From positions 24,242,098-24,306,097 of the forward strand of contig NC_063439.1 in NCBI RefSeq assembly GCF_020379485.1: a stretch of DNA of 64,000 bases. Reading direction: 5' to 3'. Positions within the stretch are counted from its first letter, which is position 1. The number at the start of each line of letters is the position of its first letter. This DNA is from Brassica napus. Its lineage: Eukaryota; Streptophyta; Magnoliopsida; Brassicales; Brassicaceae. Positions 49,595 to 59,834 of this stretch are shown here, piece after piece. The position numbers were made by a program, and so were the translations under genes. The notes beneath the pieces are model-generated. The model had not been told where the DNA came from and searched no databases. It saw only the letters and a program-made list of their open reading frames with translations.

Positions 49595-51012
49595 ATGGAA
49601 GAAGATAACCACGAAAAACAACTTGACGATGGCGGATCTTCCTCTCTCTTTAAGACTTGCTTCAACGCACTCAATGCCCTTTCAGGTTAGTTTCTTTAGC
49701 TTGGTTCCATGCATTTACATACTTACTCATATTTGTATTGATAACATAGTAATTAGTATTGCTAATGATTAAAGTTTGAATTGTATTAGGAATTGGAATA
49801 CTATCAGTACCATATTCTCTAGCTCGTGGAGGATGGTTGAGTCTTTCACTTCTGCTACTATTAGCCGCAACCGCCTTCTACACATCCTTACTCATTACAA
49901 AATGTATGAACGCTGATCGCACCATCAAAACGTATCCTGACATTGGAGAACGCGCGTTTGGTAGACCAGGAAGAATCATTGTGTCAGTCTTCATGCACCT
50001 AGAACTCTACCTAGTCACCACAGGTTTCTTGATCCTTGAAGGTGACAATCTTCACAATCTTTTCCCGGGGTTTAACATCAAACTGATGGGGTTGAGATTG
50101 AACGGGAAACAATCGTTCATGGCGTCAGTGGCCCTCGTCATCATGCCAACTCTATGGTGGGACAGTTTAAGCGTCTTGTCTTATGTTTCCATGAGTGGAG
50201 TTTTAGCTACGGCAGTGACTCTTGGATCAATATCTTGGGTCGGAGCATTTGATGGAATAGGGTTTCATCAAAGTGGAAAGCTGATCAACTGGAGTGGGAT
50301 CCCTACCGCTTTGAGTTTGTATGCTTTTTGTTATGGTGCGCATCCCGTGTTGCCCACTTTGTATTCTTCTATGAAAAGCAAACATCAATTCAACAATGTA
50401 AGTCATTACATAAATCTTACGTTCTTTATCTTTTCTTTGGTATATTCTAAAAGTGAATACTAATAATGTTAATATGAACCTTTTTTTGGGCAGGTCCTAC
50501 TTATATCTTTTATACTGTGCACCATAGGTTACACATCAATGGCGGTTTTGGGCTACTTAATGTATGGATCTAACACTTTATCACAAATAACATTGAATCT
50601 TCCGATTCATAAGACGAGTTCAAAGGTGGCGATATACACAACCCTTGTAAACCCCATAGCCAAATATGCATTGATGATCACACCAACGGTGAACACAATA
50701 AAAGATTGGTTTCCTAAGAAGTACGCCAAGAAATCATACTTGCATCTCTCGATAAGTACATTGTTCATAGCAAGTAGTGTGGTCATCGCTGAGACACTTC
50801 CTTTCTTCGGCTATATGATGTCTCTGGTTGGTGCATTACTGAGTGTAACGGTTTCCATTCTTCTCCCTTGCCTATGTTACTTGAAGATCTCTGGAAATTT
50901 CAAGAAACTTGGGTTCGAGACTGTAATGTTGTTTGGTATGGTGGTGATGAGTGTTCCCATTGGTGTTTTAGGAACTTACATTGCAATTCGAGAAATGGTT
51001 GGTAGTGTCTGA
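49595..51012 (+). CDS. Amino-acid/auxin permease-family transporter (AVT1-type)
   Basis: Integral membrane transporter of the AAAP family. Exons 49595-49685, 49790-50397 and 50494-51012 give 405 residues. The start MEEDNHEKQLDDGG is chosen over an in-frame ATG ten or so codons upstream, by family comparison. Hallmark N-terminal segment: FNALSGIGILSVPYSLARGGW, split by intron 1. About ten hydrophobic spans follow. Other recognisable segments include MNADRTIKTYPDIGERAFGRPGR, FLILEGDNLHNLFPG, INWSGIPTALSLYAFCYGAH and VNPIAKYALMITP. Vacuolar or endomembrane amino-acid export is likely by family; substrate unknown. Position fits At3g28960. The stop is only 20 bp before a 1.4-kb palindromic element (51032), which must lie in, or replace, the 3'UTR. 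Confidence 0.94.
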
Positions 51013-51031
51013 AAGTTTATATTTATTATAA

Positions 51032-52412
51032 GGGTTTTTAGTAATTAAACCCCTCAACTAAAGATGAATCGTAAAAAAAACCCTCAACTAAAAATCCTGT
51101 GAAATAAACCCTCAACTTTAGTTCCGTTAACATATATTACCCTCCGTCTAAAAAACCGTTACGGAGGGTGACATATGTTAACGGTTTATAAGTTGAGGGT
51201 TTATAATGTTGAAAACTTAGTTGAGGGTTTTTTTTACGATTCAAAAATAGTTGAGGGGTTTTATCACTAAAAGTCATTAAAGGGTTTTTAAGTTATTTAT
51301 TATCCATTTATACATTGTTTTAGATTGATTTGTAAGCCTTTAAAACTAATTTATATTTTTAATATATTAATCTATTATAAAATTAATTTATACATCTTAA
51401 ATTAATAATTTTCAACACGATTTACAACTTATTATAACTTCAAAATATTAAATTATTTGATATTTGGCAATAGTGATATAAAAAAATTGTGTGTTTATAT
51501 CGTCATTTTCAAATATCAAATAATTGAAAGTTTCTAAGTTATATTAAGTCTTAAGTAGTGTTGAGGATAATTCATCCATGAAGTCAATCTTTCTATTTGG
51601 AGTATGACATACTTTTTCTTATTTTCATTATTTTCATCATGAGGCTTATACTTTCCTATTTTCCTATATTGTTCTTGATTTATTGTATTACTTTATGTTT
51701 CAAATATATTATTGATCAAGAAAATAAAAATATAATGTAGTTATTCAGAAATCAATGAGAATAAAAATAATCATGCATTATTTTGGAGGGGGAGAAATAT
51801 GAATCGGATGACAGAAATCATGAAAATAGGAAAAAGTGCGTCATACTCTAAATAGAAAGATTGACTTCATGGATGAATTATCTCGACACTACTTAAGACT
51901 TAATATAACTTAGAAACTATAAATTATTTCATATTTGACAATGACGATATAAACACACAAATTTTTTTATATCACTATTGCCAAATATCAAATAATTTAA
52001 TATTTCAAAGTTATAATAAGTTGTAAGTAGTTTTAAAAATTATTAATTTAAGATGTATAAATTAATATACAAATATATTAATGTATTAAAATTTATAAAT
52101 TAGTTTTAAAGGCTTATAAATCTTAAAACAATGTATAAATGATAATAAATAATTTAATAATATTTAATGACTTTTAGTGATAAAACCCCTCAACTAAAGA
52201 TGAATCGTAAAAAAAACCCTCAACTAAAAATCCAGTGAAATAAACCCTCAACTTATAAACCGTTAACATTTGTTACCCTCCGTCACGGTTTTTTAGACGG
52301 AGGGTAACATATGTTAATGGAACTAAAGTTAAGGGTTTATTTCACAGGATTTTTAGTTGAGGGTTTTTTTTACGATTCATCTTTAGTTGAGGGGTTTAAT
52401 TACTAAAAACCC
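51032..52412. mobile_element. Palindromic Mutator-like element (long terminal inverted repeats, 9-bp TSD)
   Basis: The 9-bp duplication TTATTATAA (51023-51031 and 52413-52421) flanks an almost complete palindrome with arms of roughly 690 bp. Ends: GGGTTTTTAGTAATTAAACC and its inverse. Each arm contains repeated CCCTCAACTA units and an ACGGAGGGT motif. The two halves mirror each other through the middle near 51722. A 9-bp duplication with very long inverted repeats fits Mutator-like elements. No transposase frame; 1381 bp. Confidence 0.85.
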
Positions 52413-52421
52413 TTATTATAA

Positions 52422-53014
52422 AGCAAATAAAGATATTATAACAATTTATATGTTTATGTTTCTACATCTTGTTTTATAATGACATACTTTACTTTGTATG
52501 TGTATTAATATGTCTATGCATCATACACTAATGATGTCGGTTAAATACAATAAGACATTAACCAGAAAGAAGATTCTCTGCAGGGAGATACCAAAGCATT
52601 TAGTGTAATTGTAATTTTATTAAAATACCAAAAATGATATCATTTCACGAAACTTGGTGTTTTTGTGAATGGTGTTAACCAAAATTGAGGTCTATTCATC
52701 ACATAAAAGATATAATTTAAATGTAACAAAATGATTACTTATGAATTACAAATAATTAAATTTTAAAAATTAAATGATATGTAATATTGTTTTTAATGTA
52801 AAATTTTATGTTATGGTTAGAGAAAAGAATAATGTATGACATCAGAAAACACTAAATTTAGTGAAGTTCAACCCTAAATTTGGTGTTACTGTTGGAGATG
52901 CTGTTTAAAGTTGAGTAGTGGACAATAGACGACAGAACTAATGATTAAAGGGTGATCATCGACTACATACATTATTGTCAATTTCGTCTAATCAAATCAA
53001 AACAGAGGAAGAAG
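52422..53014. other. Upstream region of AIG2-like gene A
   Basis: AT-rich spacer and promoter of the first AIG2-like gene. No other feature supported. Confidence 0.55.
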
Positions 53015-53828
53015 ATGAGTTGCTCTGATGCTCCGTCTCATAACTTATTCGTTTACGGCAGCATTCTTGAACCAGCCGTCGCCGCCGTGATCCTTGACCG
53101 CCCCGCTGATACCGTTCCCGCCCTTCTCCACGGCTAGTACGTTCACTTTCTTCCTCTCCGACTAGTTCTTTTCTGATACGTGATTAAACTCTGATATGCT
53201 TTGTTTTGTAGTCACAAGTATAAACTCAAAGGACGTCCGTATCCATGTATTGTCCCCTTTGAGTCTGGAAAAGTCAACGGCAAGGTTTGATTCTATCTCA
53301 GTGTTCTGTTTTGATATGTATTTTGTATTTGAATATTTTTGTGTTGGTGAAGGTAATAACGGGAGTATCCGATGCTGAGCTAAACAAATTCGATGTGACT
53401 GAAGGTAGTGAGTATGAGAGAGTGACAGTTGAAGTTGTAAGGATGGTAAGTGTTTGGGACAAGATCTTTGTCTCTGTTCACAAATCTAATGCAAATTTTG
53501 GTGTGTTAATTTGTTCTGAGATTTGGAAGGATGTGATGATACAGGACAATTCGGAGAAGATGAAAGTGGAAACTTATGTTTGGGTTAACAAAGATGATCC
53601 TAGTATGTATGGAGAATGGGATTATGAGGTTAGTTTTTTCTTTTTTTTTCCCAAAAATATTTTTTGGCAGATACTTAATTAATTTTGGGATTGTACGTGT
53701 GTGTATAGGAATGGAGAGTGATTCATGCGGATAAATTCGTGGAGGCGTTTAGGGAAGTGTTGGAATGGAACAAGAATCCAAATGGGAAGACAAGAGAGGA
53801 TATCGTGAAATCACTGTCTGATGATTGA
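53015..53828 (+). CDS. AIG2-like / gamma-glutamyl-cyclotransferase-fold protein, copy A
   Basis: First of four tandem genes with the AIG2/GGCT fold (AIG2 = avrRpt2-induced gene 2). Five exons: 53015-53136, 53212-53284, 53353-53445, 53545-53628 and 53709-53828; 163 residues. Family motifs: N-terminal FVYGSILEPAV, HKYKLKGRPYPCIVP, VNGKVITGVSDAELNKFDVTEGSEYERV, VNKDDPSMYGEWDYEEWRV. It is the most divergent of the four (ILEPAVAAVILDR, short C-terminus ending SLSDD) and matches the Arabidopsis gene At3g28950 in sequence. The physiological substrate of plant AIG2 proteins is unclear. All introns are GT-AG. Confidence 0.93.
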
Positions 53829-55060
53829 CGATTCTTGCACAAAGACATAAGGTGTTGTTTCTTGGCTGCTAATCTTTGGCAGAAGAAGAGTATGTAAGGA
53901 GTGTCTTTTTTCTAATATATAATATGTTTGTGTTTTGTGTGTTGCTACTTGCTAAAACTTAAAACTGGTCTTCTATTTGAATTTGTTTGTGTTACTATGG
54001 AATCTTGTCTGCCAAATTATGATTTATGGGATCTTGAGCTGAGGTTCAAGAGTTCTACTTATGAAGTCAAATGATATGTAGTATTGTAGTTAAGAGTTTA
54101 TTGCTAGGACCTAGGATTGTGTGCATCAGTTTCTTCTTATGCAAATGATAGTGCTTGATTTTGAAGATCATCGAACTACATTAAACCTCTATGGCTCTAT
54201 CCATGCAATCTCAAACTACATATTAAAAGCAGAGGGTGAGGAGTAAAATGAGATGAAATAAAGTTGTGTAGTCTCTTCTGTTTTATAAAGAGTCATTTCA
54301 TAACAGTTGTGTAGATATGTTAAGAAATTTATTTAAAATCATTTATTAAAATATCTAATAGATTTTGTTTCTAATCAATACACTAAATTTTTGAATTTTG
54401 TTTAAATTTTACACTGAAAATATGAACCATACTCTTTATTAAACGAAAAAAACTTTAAAACTTTTTTTTTGGGTAAATTTAAAACTACAATTTTTGTATG
54501 AAGATTGTTTCTTAGAGATTTTGAACATTTGATAGTCAGTATCAAATACACCACCAAACTCGGCAAGTACATACATTCGTACCAGAATATTCTACGATCA
54601 TACACCAAGGGTTTATTTATTTATTTTGCATGAGTGTAGAAGAAGAAAAAACTGAGGGCCGACGTTTGTAGTAATATAAGGTGTGGCGGCAATGACAACC
54701 ATCATATAATCATATCTAGTCAAATTTTGCTTCGCTACTTCAAAGATCAAAATGCTATTTTAATCGTTCAAAACAGAATAATACCATATTAAAATTTGAG
54801 TCTCCTCAATATATTACTCCAAAATAATCAAGTTGAAGAGAAGTATGCACTTGTTTATGATAAAACAAAAACTGACGACTATTGACGAGGTAAAATAAAT
54901 AGTATAAAGAAGGGGTCAACTATCATTATTAATTTATTAATATCAAATAAGGAAGAAAAATTCAAAGGAAGTAGGCGTCGATACGAGGATATAAAACAGA
55001 GAACTACTAAACTCATCTCTCTCACATTTTCAAACTATAACTATCAGAGGAAAAAGGAAG
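53829..55060. other. Spacer between AIG2-like A and B
   Basis: 3' flank of copy A and promoter of copy B. It contains a micro-insertion at 54454-54486. No gene; frames at 54402-54608 have no recognisable domain. Confidence 0.6.
54454..54486 (-). mobile_element. Micro-insertion with 9-bp direct repeat
   Basis: TTTAAAACT (54454-54462 and 54478-54486) flanks a 15-bp insert. On the minus strand it reads TTTACCC plus A8. The repeat is short, so confidence is lower than for the others. Confidence 0.5.
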
Positions 55061-55949
55061 ATGAGTAGTTCTGATCAGTCCCCGTCGCACAACGTCTTTG
55101 TCTACGGCAGTTTTCAAGAACCAGCCGTCGTGGGTTTGATCCTCGAATGCACTCCGGTCATTGTCTCAGCTCAACTCCACGGCTTGTACGTCTTATACTT
55201 CACATCTCCCATTTTTCTTTTGCTTAGATTCTATCAAGATTAATTAATTAAAGACGATTTTCTTGGGGATTTTGCAGTCATAGGTATAGACTCAAAGGCC
55301 GTTTGCATCCTTGTATTGCTCCTCTTGAGACCGGAGTCATCGACGGCAAGGTATGTTTTTCTTTTTTGTTTTTCTTATATTAACCCTTTTTTTCTTTTGA
55401 TCTCAAAATCTGAAAAAAGGTTGATGGTTTTGTGCAGGTGTTAACTGGATTAACAGATGCTCACCTAGAGAATTTAGATATGATTGAAGGAGATGAGTAC
55501 GTGAGGAAGACTGTTGAAGTTTTATTAACTGTAAGTTTCATTTTCATCGTCTCTAGTAGTGATCATGAGATATTGCTTAAGTCTTTATTAATTAATCACC
55601 GTTTTATCCAGGACACATCCGGGAAGATGCAAGTGGAAGCCTTTATATGGGCTAACAAGGATGATCCTGACATGTATGGGGAATGGGATTTCGAGGTTTG
55701 AACAACTCACTCGCTCACAAGTTCCATATAATCATTACAAACCAATAATTTTCTCTGAAGTTTATGTTATTTAATGTTTTTGGTGCAACACTTTGTGTGG
55801 ATCTTTTGATTTGGTAGGAATGGAAGCTGCTTCACATGGAGAAGTTCATAGAGGCGTCAGAGAAGTTCATCGAATGGAAGAAGAATCCAGATGGGAGATC
55901 AAGGGAAGAGTTTGCCAAATTTGTAGAAGAAGATCCTCCCGTGGCGTGA
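55061..55949 (+). CDS. AIG2-like protein, copy B
   Basis: Second AIG2-like gene, with the same five-exon structure: 55061-55185, 55278-55350, 55438-55530, 55612-55695 and 55818-55949; 168 residues. Motifs: FVYGSFQEPAVVGLILE, RLHPCIAPLETG, LTGLTDAHLENLDMIEGDEY, WANKDDPDMYGEWDFEEWK and FIEWKKNPDGRSREEF. At the exon 1/2 junction it has Phe (TT|T), where copies A and D have Tyr (TA|T), a change shared with copy C. Probably functional. Confidence 0.93.
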
Positions 55950-56398
55950 AGAACTTGTCTCCCTTTTATCTTATCTTTAATTCCAAATAAATGATTGTCA
56001 TCACTAATAAAGTTATATAAGAGGCTTTGTGACTTGTGAGTTAGGAACACAAATAATATGTTGTATTGTATTTTTGTTCATTTATGAAACAAGAGTGGTA
56101 TGATCATTTTTAGTGTATCTGAGATTAAAGCATTATATGTTTGGTGTAGTTTGGTGTCTTATTAGTTGTGTCTTCATTCAGACAAATCTAATCTGAACCC
56201 AAAAAGTCATATTGAGTTGGAAAAATAATAGAAAAATCAAAAAATGCGAATGGTTTGACTATGACTGATAGAGATTGGTTTAAAATATGAAGAGATGATA
56301 AAGAGTACTAACTCAACTTAATTGTGTGTTCAAAAAAAAAAAAAAAAAAAACTCAACTTAATTGCAAACTGAAACAAAACAAGTTCAGAGGAAAGAAG
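55950..56398. other. Spacer between AIG2-like B and C
   Basis: 3' flank of B and promoter of C. A micro-insertion lies at 56311-56364, ending about 35 bp before the copy C ATG. No further gene. Confidence 0.65.
56311..56364 (+). mobile_element. Micro-retroposon next to AIG2-like C start, 14-bp TSD
   Basis: ACTCAACTTAATTG (56311-56324 and 56351-56364, perfect) flanks TGTGTTC plus A19. It falls in the probable leader or core promoter of copy C. Confidence 0.8.
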
Positions 56399-57506
56399 AT
56401 GGCTACTTCTGAACAATCTCCATCGTACAACGTCTTCGTCTACGGCAGTTTCCAGGAGCCAGCCGTTGTGAGTTTGATCCTAGAGTTCACTCCTGTCATC
56501 GTCTCCGCTCAACTCCATGGCTTGTACCTTTCTTTATTTTTCTTCTCCCATCTCTTTTCTTTTTGCTTAGACCTTGTGGAGACTGATCAGATCCGATTTC
56601 TTGTTTCTTTGCAGTCATCTTTATCGACTCAAAGGACGTTTGCATCCTTGTATTTCTCCTTTTGAGTCTGGATTAGTCAACGGCAAGGTCTTGATTTCAT
56701 CTCTTTCTATCTTCTTTAATTTTTTTTTTCTTGATACCGAAATTCTTGTGCTCATAATCTCTACTGGTTCACAAGAATTTGCTTTTTCTCTACAGTGAGA
56801 GTCAATTCATTGAATTGTCTTATTTGTAGTTTTATAAATAAATAAAAAAGCTTAAGTAGTTTTATATTTAATTTCTGAACTAATGAACACTGTTTGTCTC
56901 CGGTTTAAAATACACTCATAACCAATCTGTTGTTACTTTGTTCAAAAAAAAAAAAAACAAAAAAAACCAATCTGTTATTTTTTGAGATTTCAGGTACTAA
57001 CTGGATTAACAGAAGCTCAGTTGAAGAATTTAGATATGATTCAAGGAGCTGAATACGTGAGGAAGACTGTTGAGGTTGTATTAACTGTAAGTATTTCTCT
57101 AATCACCATTACTATGATCATTAATGATCCAAAGATTGCTTAAGCCAGGTATAAATACAGGAGACATCCGAGAAGATGGAAGTGGAAGCTTTAATTTGGG
57201 CCAACATGGATGATCCAGACATGTATGGAGAATGGGATTTCGAGGTTTGAAACCATTATGCAATATTAGCTCACAAGTTTCCACTAATCATCAAAATCTA
57301 ATTAGTCACATTTTTAAGTATTATGGTTGCTTAATGGTTTTAGCAAAACACTTTTGTGGGTTTGATTTCGTAAGGAATGGAAGCGGCTTCACATGGATAA
57401 ATTCATAGAGGCGTCAAAGAAATTCATCGAATGGAAGAAGAATCCAGATAGTAAAACAAGGGAAGAGTTTGAGAAATTTGTACACGAGGATCCTCCTGTG
57501 GCGTGA
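56399..57506 (+). CDS. AIG2-like protein, copy C
   Basis: Third AIG2-like gene: exons 56399-56523, 56615-56687, 56994-57086, 57161-57244 and 57375-57506; 168 residues. Same motifs as B (FVYGSFQEPAVVSLILE, ILTG-type LTGLTEAQLKNLDM, GEWDFEEWK) and the Phe at the exon 1/2 junction. Two local differences are the change of the D in MIEGDEY to IQGAEY and WANMDDP. These lie in a conserved acidic patch (E to Q, D to A), so activity may differ. Intron 2 is unusually long (306 bp) because of a micro-insertion at 56920-56976. Confidence 0.92.
56920..56976 (+). mobile_element. Micro-retroposon in AIG2-like C intron 2, 12-bp TSD
   Basis: AACCAATCTGTT (56920-56931 and 56965-56976) flanks a 33-bp insert that begins GTTACTTTGTTC and continues as an A-run with one C. 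Confidence 0.75.
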
Positions 57507-57655
57507 AGACCTTGTCTGCCTTTTCTTGATATCTTTTCGTTTACTCCAAAATAAAAAAGGTATGTCCCTTCATGTGCAATAAGATTATAAGTTCTACTAC
57601 ATGAACATTGAGTTGCATGTTAATGTCTTATCATTTCTTATCATTATGTGTCATC

Positions 57656-57708
57656 AATCAACCTGGTCTGCTGTTTCCCAAAATAAAATAAAAAATCAAC
57701 CTGGTCTG
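57656..57708 (+). mobile_element. Micro-retroposon, 15-bp TSD (cluster, first)
   Basis: AATCAACCTGGTCTG (57656-57670 and 57694-57708, perfect) flanks a 23-bp insert, CTGTTTCCC plus an AAAATAAAATAAAA tail. Confidence 0.8.
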
Positions 57709-57782
57709 GTAAATAACTTCTTTATTTTTAACACAATCTGGTAAATAACTTCTTTTTTTTTGTCGTCATCTGGTAAATAACT
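57706..57782 (-). mobile_element. Two serial micro-insertions at the same target
   Basis: The target CTGGTAAATAACTTC occurs at 57706-57720 and 57738-57752, and its first 13 bases again at 57770-57782. The two 17-bp inserts between them read, on the minus strand, ATTGTGTT plus AAAAATAAA (57721-57737) and ATGACGAC plus A9 (57753-57769). One target was apparently hit twice, directly beside the insertion at 57671. Confidence 0.75.
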
Positions 57783-58462
57783 AAATACCCTTAAATGTAT
57801 CTAAAATTGTATTAGGAGAAAAGAAAGAAAATCCGATTTAAGAAAAAGAAAAAATAAGAATGTTTTCACTTTATCATTTATCTTCCCACACCTTTTCTCT
57901 TTCTTTTTTCCATCTTTTATTTTTGGCTGGGGACACATACTGACTTTAAGGAAAGATTTGACGTGGCCAATCAAACTCTACAAGCAGGCCCACATTTTTA
58001 TTAAACACAAAATCCAAAGACTCTGACACAATCTCTATCTGTAATTATTTCATTTATTTATCTACATTTATTACAACAAAACAGATATTAGCAGAAAAAA
58101 AACAATTCATTTCAAAAACTTTTGACTATACTCTTCTTACCGTGTTACATCACTGACATGTTACATTAGTACTTACACTGCAAAAATTCTCCACCGACAG
58201 GAAATTTCACAGGACTCCACACCATTGTTAAGAGGATAAAGCAACAAAAAAGTCAACAAATTATATTTAATGTTACATAACCTTTCTATTAAAGCCGATA
58301 ATTGGCAGCCAAACACCTGTTGATTATTATACTCGGAAATAAAACACATCTACGCTACTACGTAAGGTGATGATGTTGATTATGATAAAGAGAGGTATGG
58401 AGGAATAAATAAAGAAAGATAGCACTAACTCGCTCTCTCTCTCTCTCTCACATTCAAGAACG

Positions 58463-59351
58463 ATGACTAGTTCTAATCAGTCTCCGTCGCACAATGTCTT
58501 CGTCTACGGCAGTTTCCAAGAACCATCCGTTGTCAACTTGATCCTCGAATGCGATCCTGTTACCATCTCCGCTCAACTCCACGGCTAGTACGTCTTTCTT
58601 CACATCTCCTATCTTCTTTTCTATGCTTGGAGATGGTATTTGACTAAAAATGATTTTTGTTTTTGGCAGTCATCTGTATAGGCTCAAAGGGCGTTTGCAT
58701 CCATGTATCTCTCCGTCTGAGAACGGACTTATCAACGGAAAGGTTTTGATTTCATCTCTCTGTCCTTTTTGTTTCTTATTAATAAACTTTCTCAAACTTG
58801 TTGATCTCAATGGTGCAGATACTAACTGGACTAACAGATGCTCAGCTAGAGAATTTAGATATGATTGAAGGAGATGAGTATGTGAGGAAGACTGTTGAAG
58901 TTGTGTTAACTGTAAGTTTCATCTTCACCGTCACTAATAATGATCTTTGATGATAATCATGAGATTGAAGCTTTAATATTTTTTATGACAGGAAACATCC
59001 GAGAAGATGCAAGTGGAAACCTTTGTGTGGGCTAACAAGGATGATCCTCATTTGTATGGAGAATGGGATTTCGAGGTTCATTTCATTCACACTATTCTTG
59101 TTTTTTTCTTTCCTAACTACTTGATTTAGTCTTTTTAAGTTTTTTTTAGTCTTTTTAAGTTTATTATGTTGCATAATGGTTTTGGCACAAACGCTTTGTG
59201 TGGATGTTTGTTTTGGTAGGAGTGGAAGAAGCTTCACATGGAGAAATTCATAGAGGCGTCGAAGAAGTTCATTGAATGGAAGAAGAATCCAGATGGGAGA
59301 TCAAGGGAAGAGTTTGTCAAATTCGTAGAAGAAGATATTACCGCGGCCTGA
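58463..59351 (+). CDS. AIG2-like protein, copy D
   Basis: Fourth AIG2-like gene, closest by eye to Arabidopsis AIG2 / At3g28940. Exons 58463-58587, 58670-58742, 58819-58911, 58992-59075 and 59220-59351; 168 residues. Motifs: FVYGSFQEPSVVNLILE, YHLYRLKGRLHPCISPSENG, ILTGLTDAQLENLDMIEGDEY, WANKDDPHLYGEWDFEEWK. It keeps the Tyr at the exon 1/2 junction and the full EGDEY acidic patch. Intron 4 has a short tandem duplication of an 18-base unit, TTTAGTCTTTTTAAGTTT (59125 and 59145). The gene follows a (CT)n leader. Confidence 0.94.
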
Positions 59352-59552
59352 AGACTGTGTGTTGTAATCACTAATCTTTGATCTATCTGTAGCTGCAAAA
59401 AAAAAATAAAAAGATCTGTGAGTTTGGGAATAAACACAGAGCGTTATGTTGTAGTTGTACTGTTTGTTGACATTATTGAGTTGTGTGCAAGTGTTTCATT
59501 AGCATCTTTACTAGTATTCAGCTTGTATCATTTTTACTTGCAGGTTTTAAAG

Positions 59553-59591
59553 AAGTTTAAGTAGATATCCAAAAAAAAAAAAGTTTAAGTA
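59553..59591 (+). mobile_element. Micro-retroposon, 11-bp TSD
   Basis: AAGTTTAAGTA (59553-59563 and 59581-59591) flanks GATATCC plus A10. The adjacent Stowaway element (59595) starts four bases later. Confidence 0.65.
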
Positions 59592-59594
59592 TTA

Positions 59595-59834
59595 CTCCCT
59601 CCGTTTTAAAATAGATGATGTTTTAGAGAGTTTTTGATGTTTCAAAATAGATGATGTTTTCATATATCAATACACTTTATCAAAAACTGTGTAACCAATG
59701 ATATTTTGTATTATATTTTGTGATTGGTTGAATAATTTTTAATTTATATTTTAATGATATTTTTAAGATAAAAGATAAATTTTTTAATAGTTGAGTACAA
59801 TCTTAAAACTTTATGTATTTTGAAACAAATGGAG
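59595..59834. mobile_element. Stowaway-type MITE (Tc1/mariner)
   Basis: The left end CTCCCTCCGTTTTAAAATA and the inverted right end CTCCATTTGTTTCAAAATA are classic Stowaway termini, flanked by TA (59593-59594 and 59835-59836). 240 bp. It contains a short internal duplication of the ATAGATGATGTTTT motif near the left end. Confidence 0.88.

Larger units (their letters stand above)
57507..58462. other. Spacer between AIG2-like C and D
   Basis: 3' flank of C, with a cluster of three micro-insertions (57656-57782), then the promoter of D, ending in a (CT)n leader at about 58432-58451. No further gene. Confidence 0.65.

Noticed and set aside
59380..59425. A10 run downstream of AIG2-like D with GATCTGT-like flanks
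   Set aside because: The flanking match is only 6-7 bp, too short to claim a target duplication.
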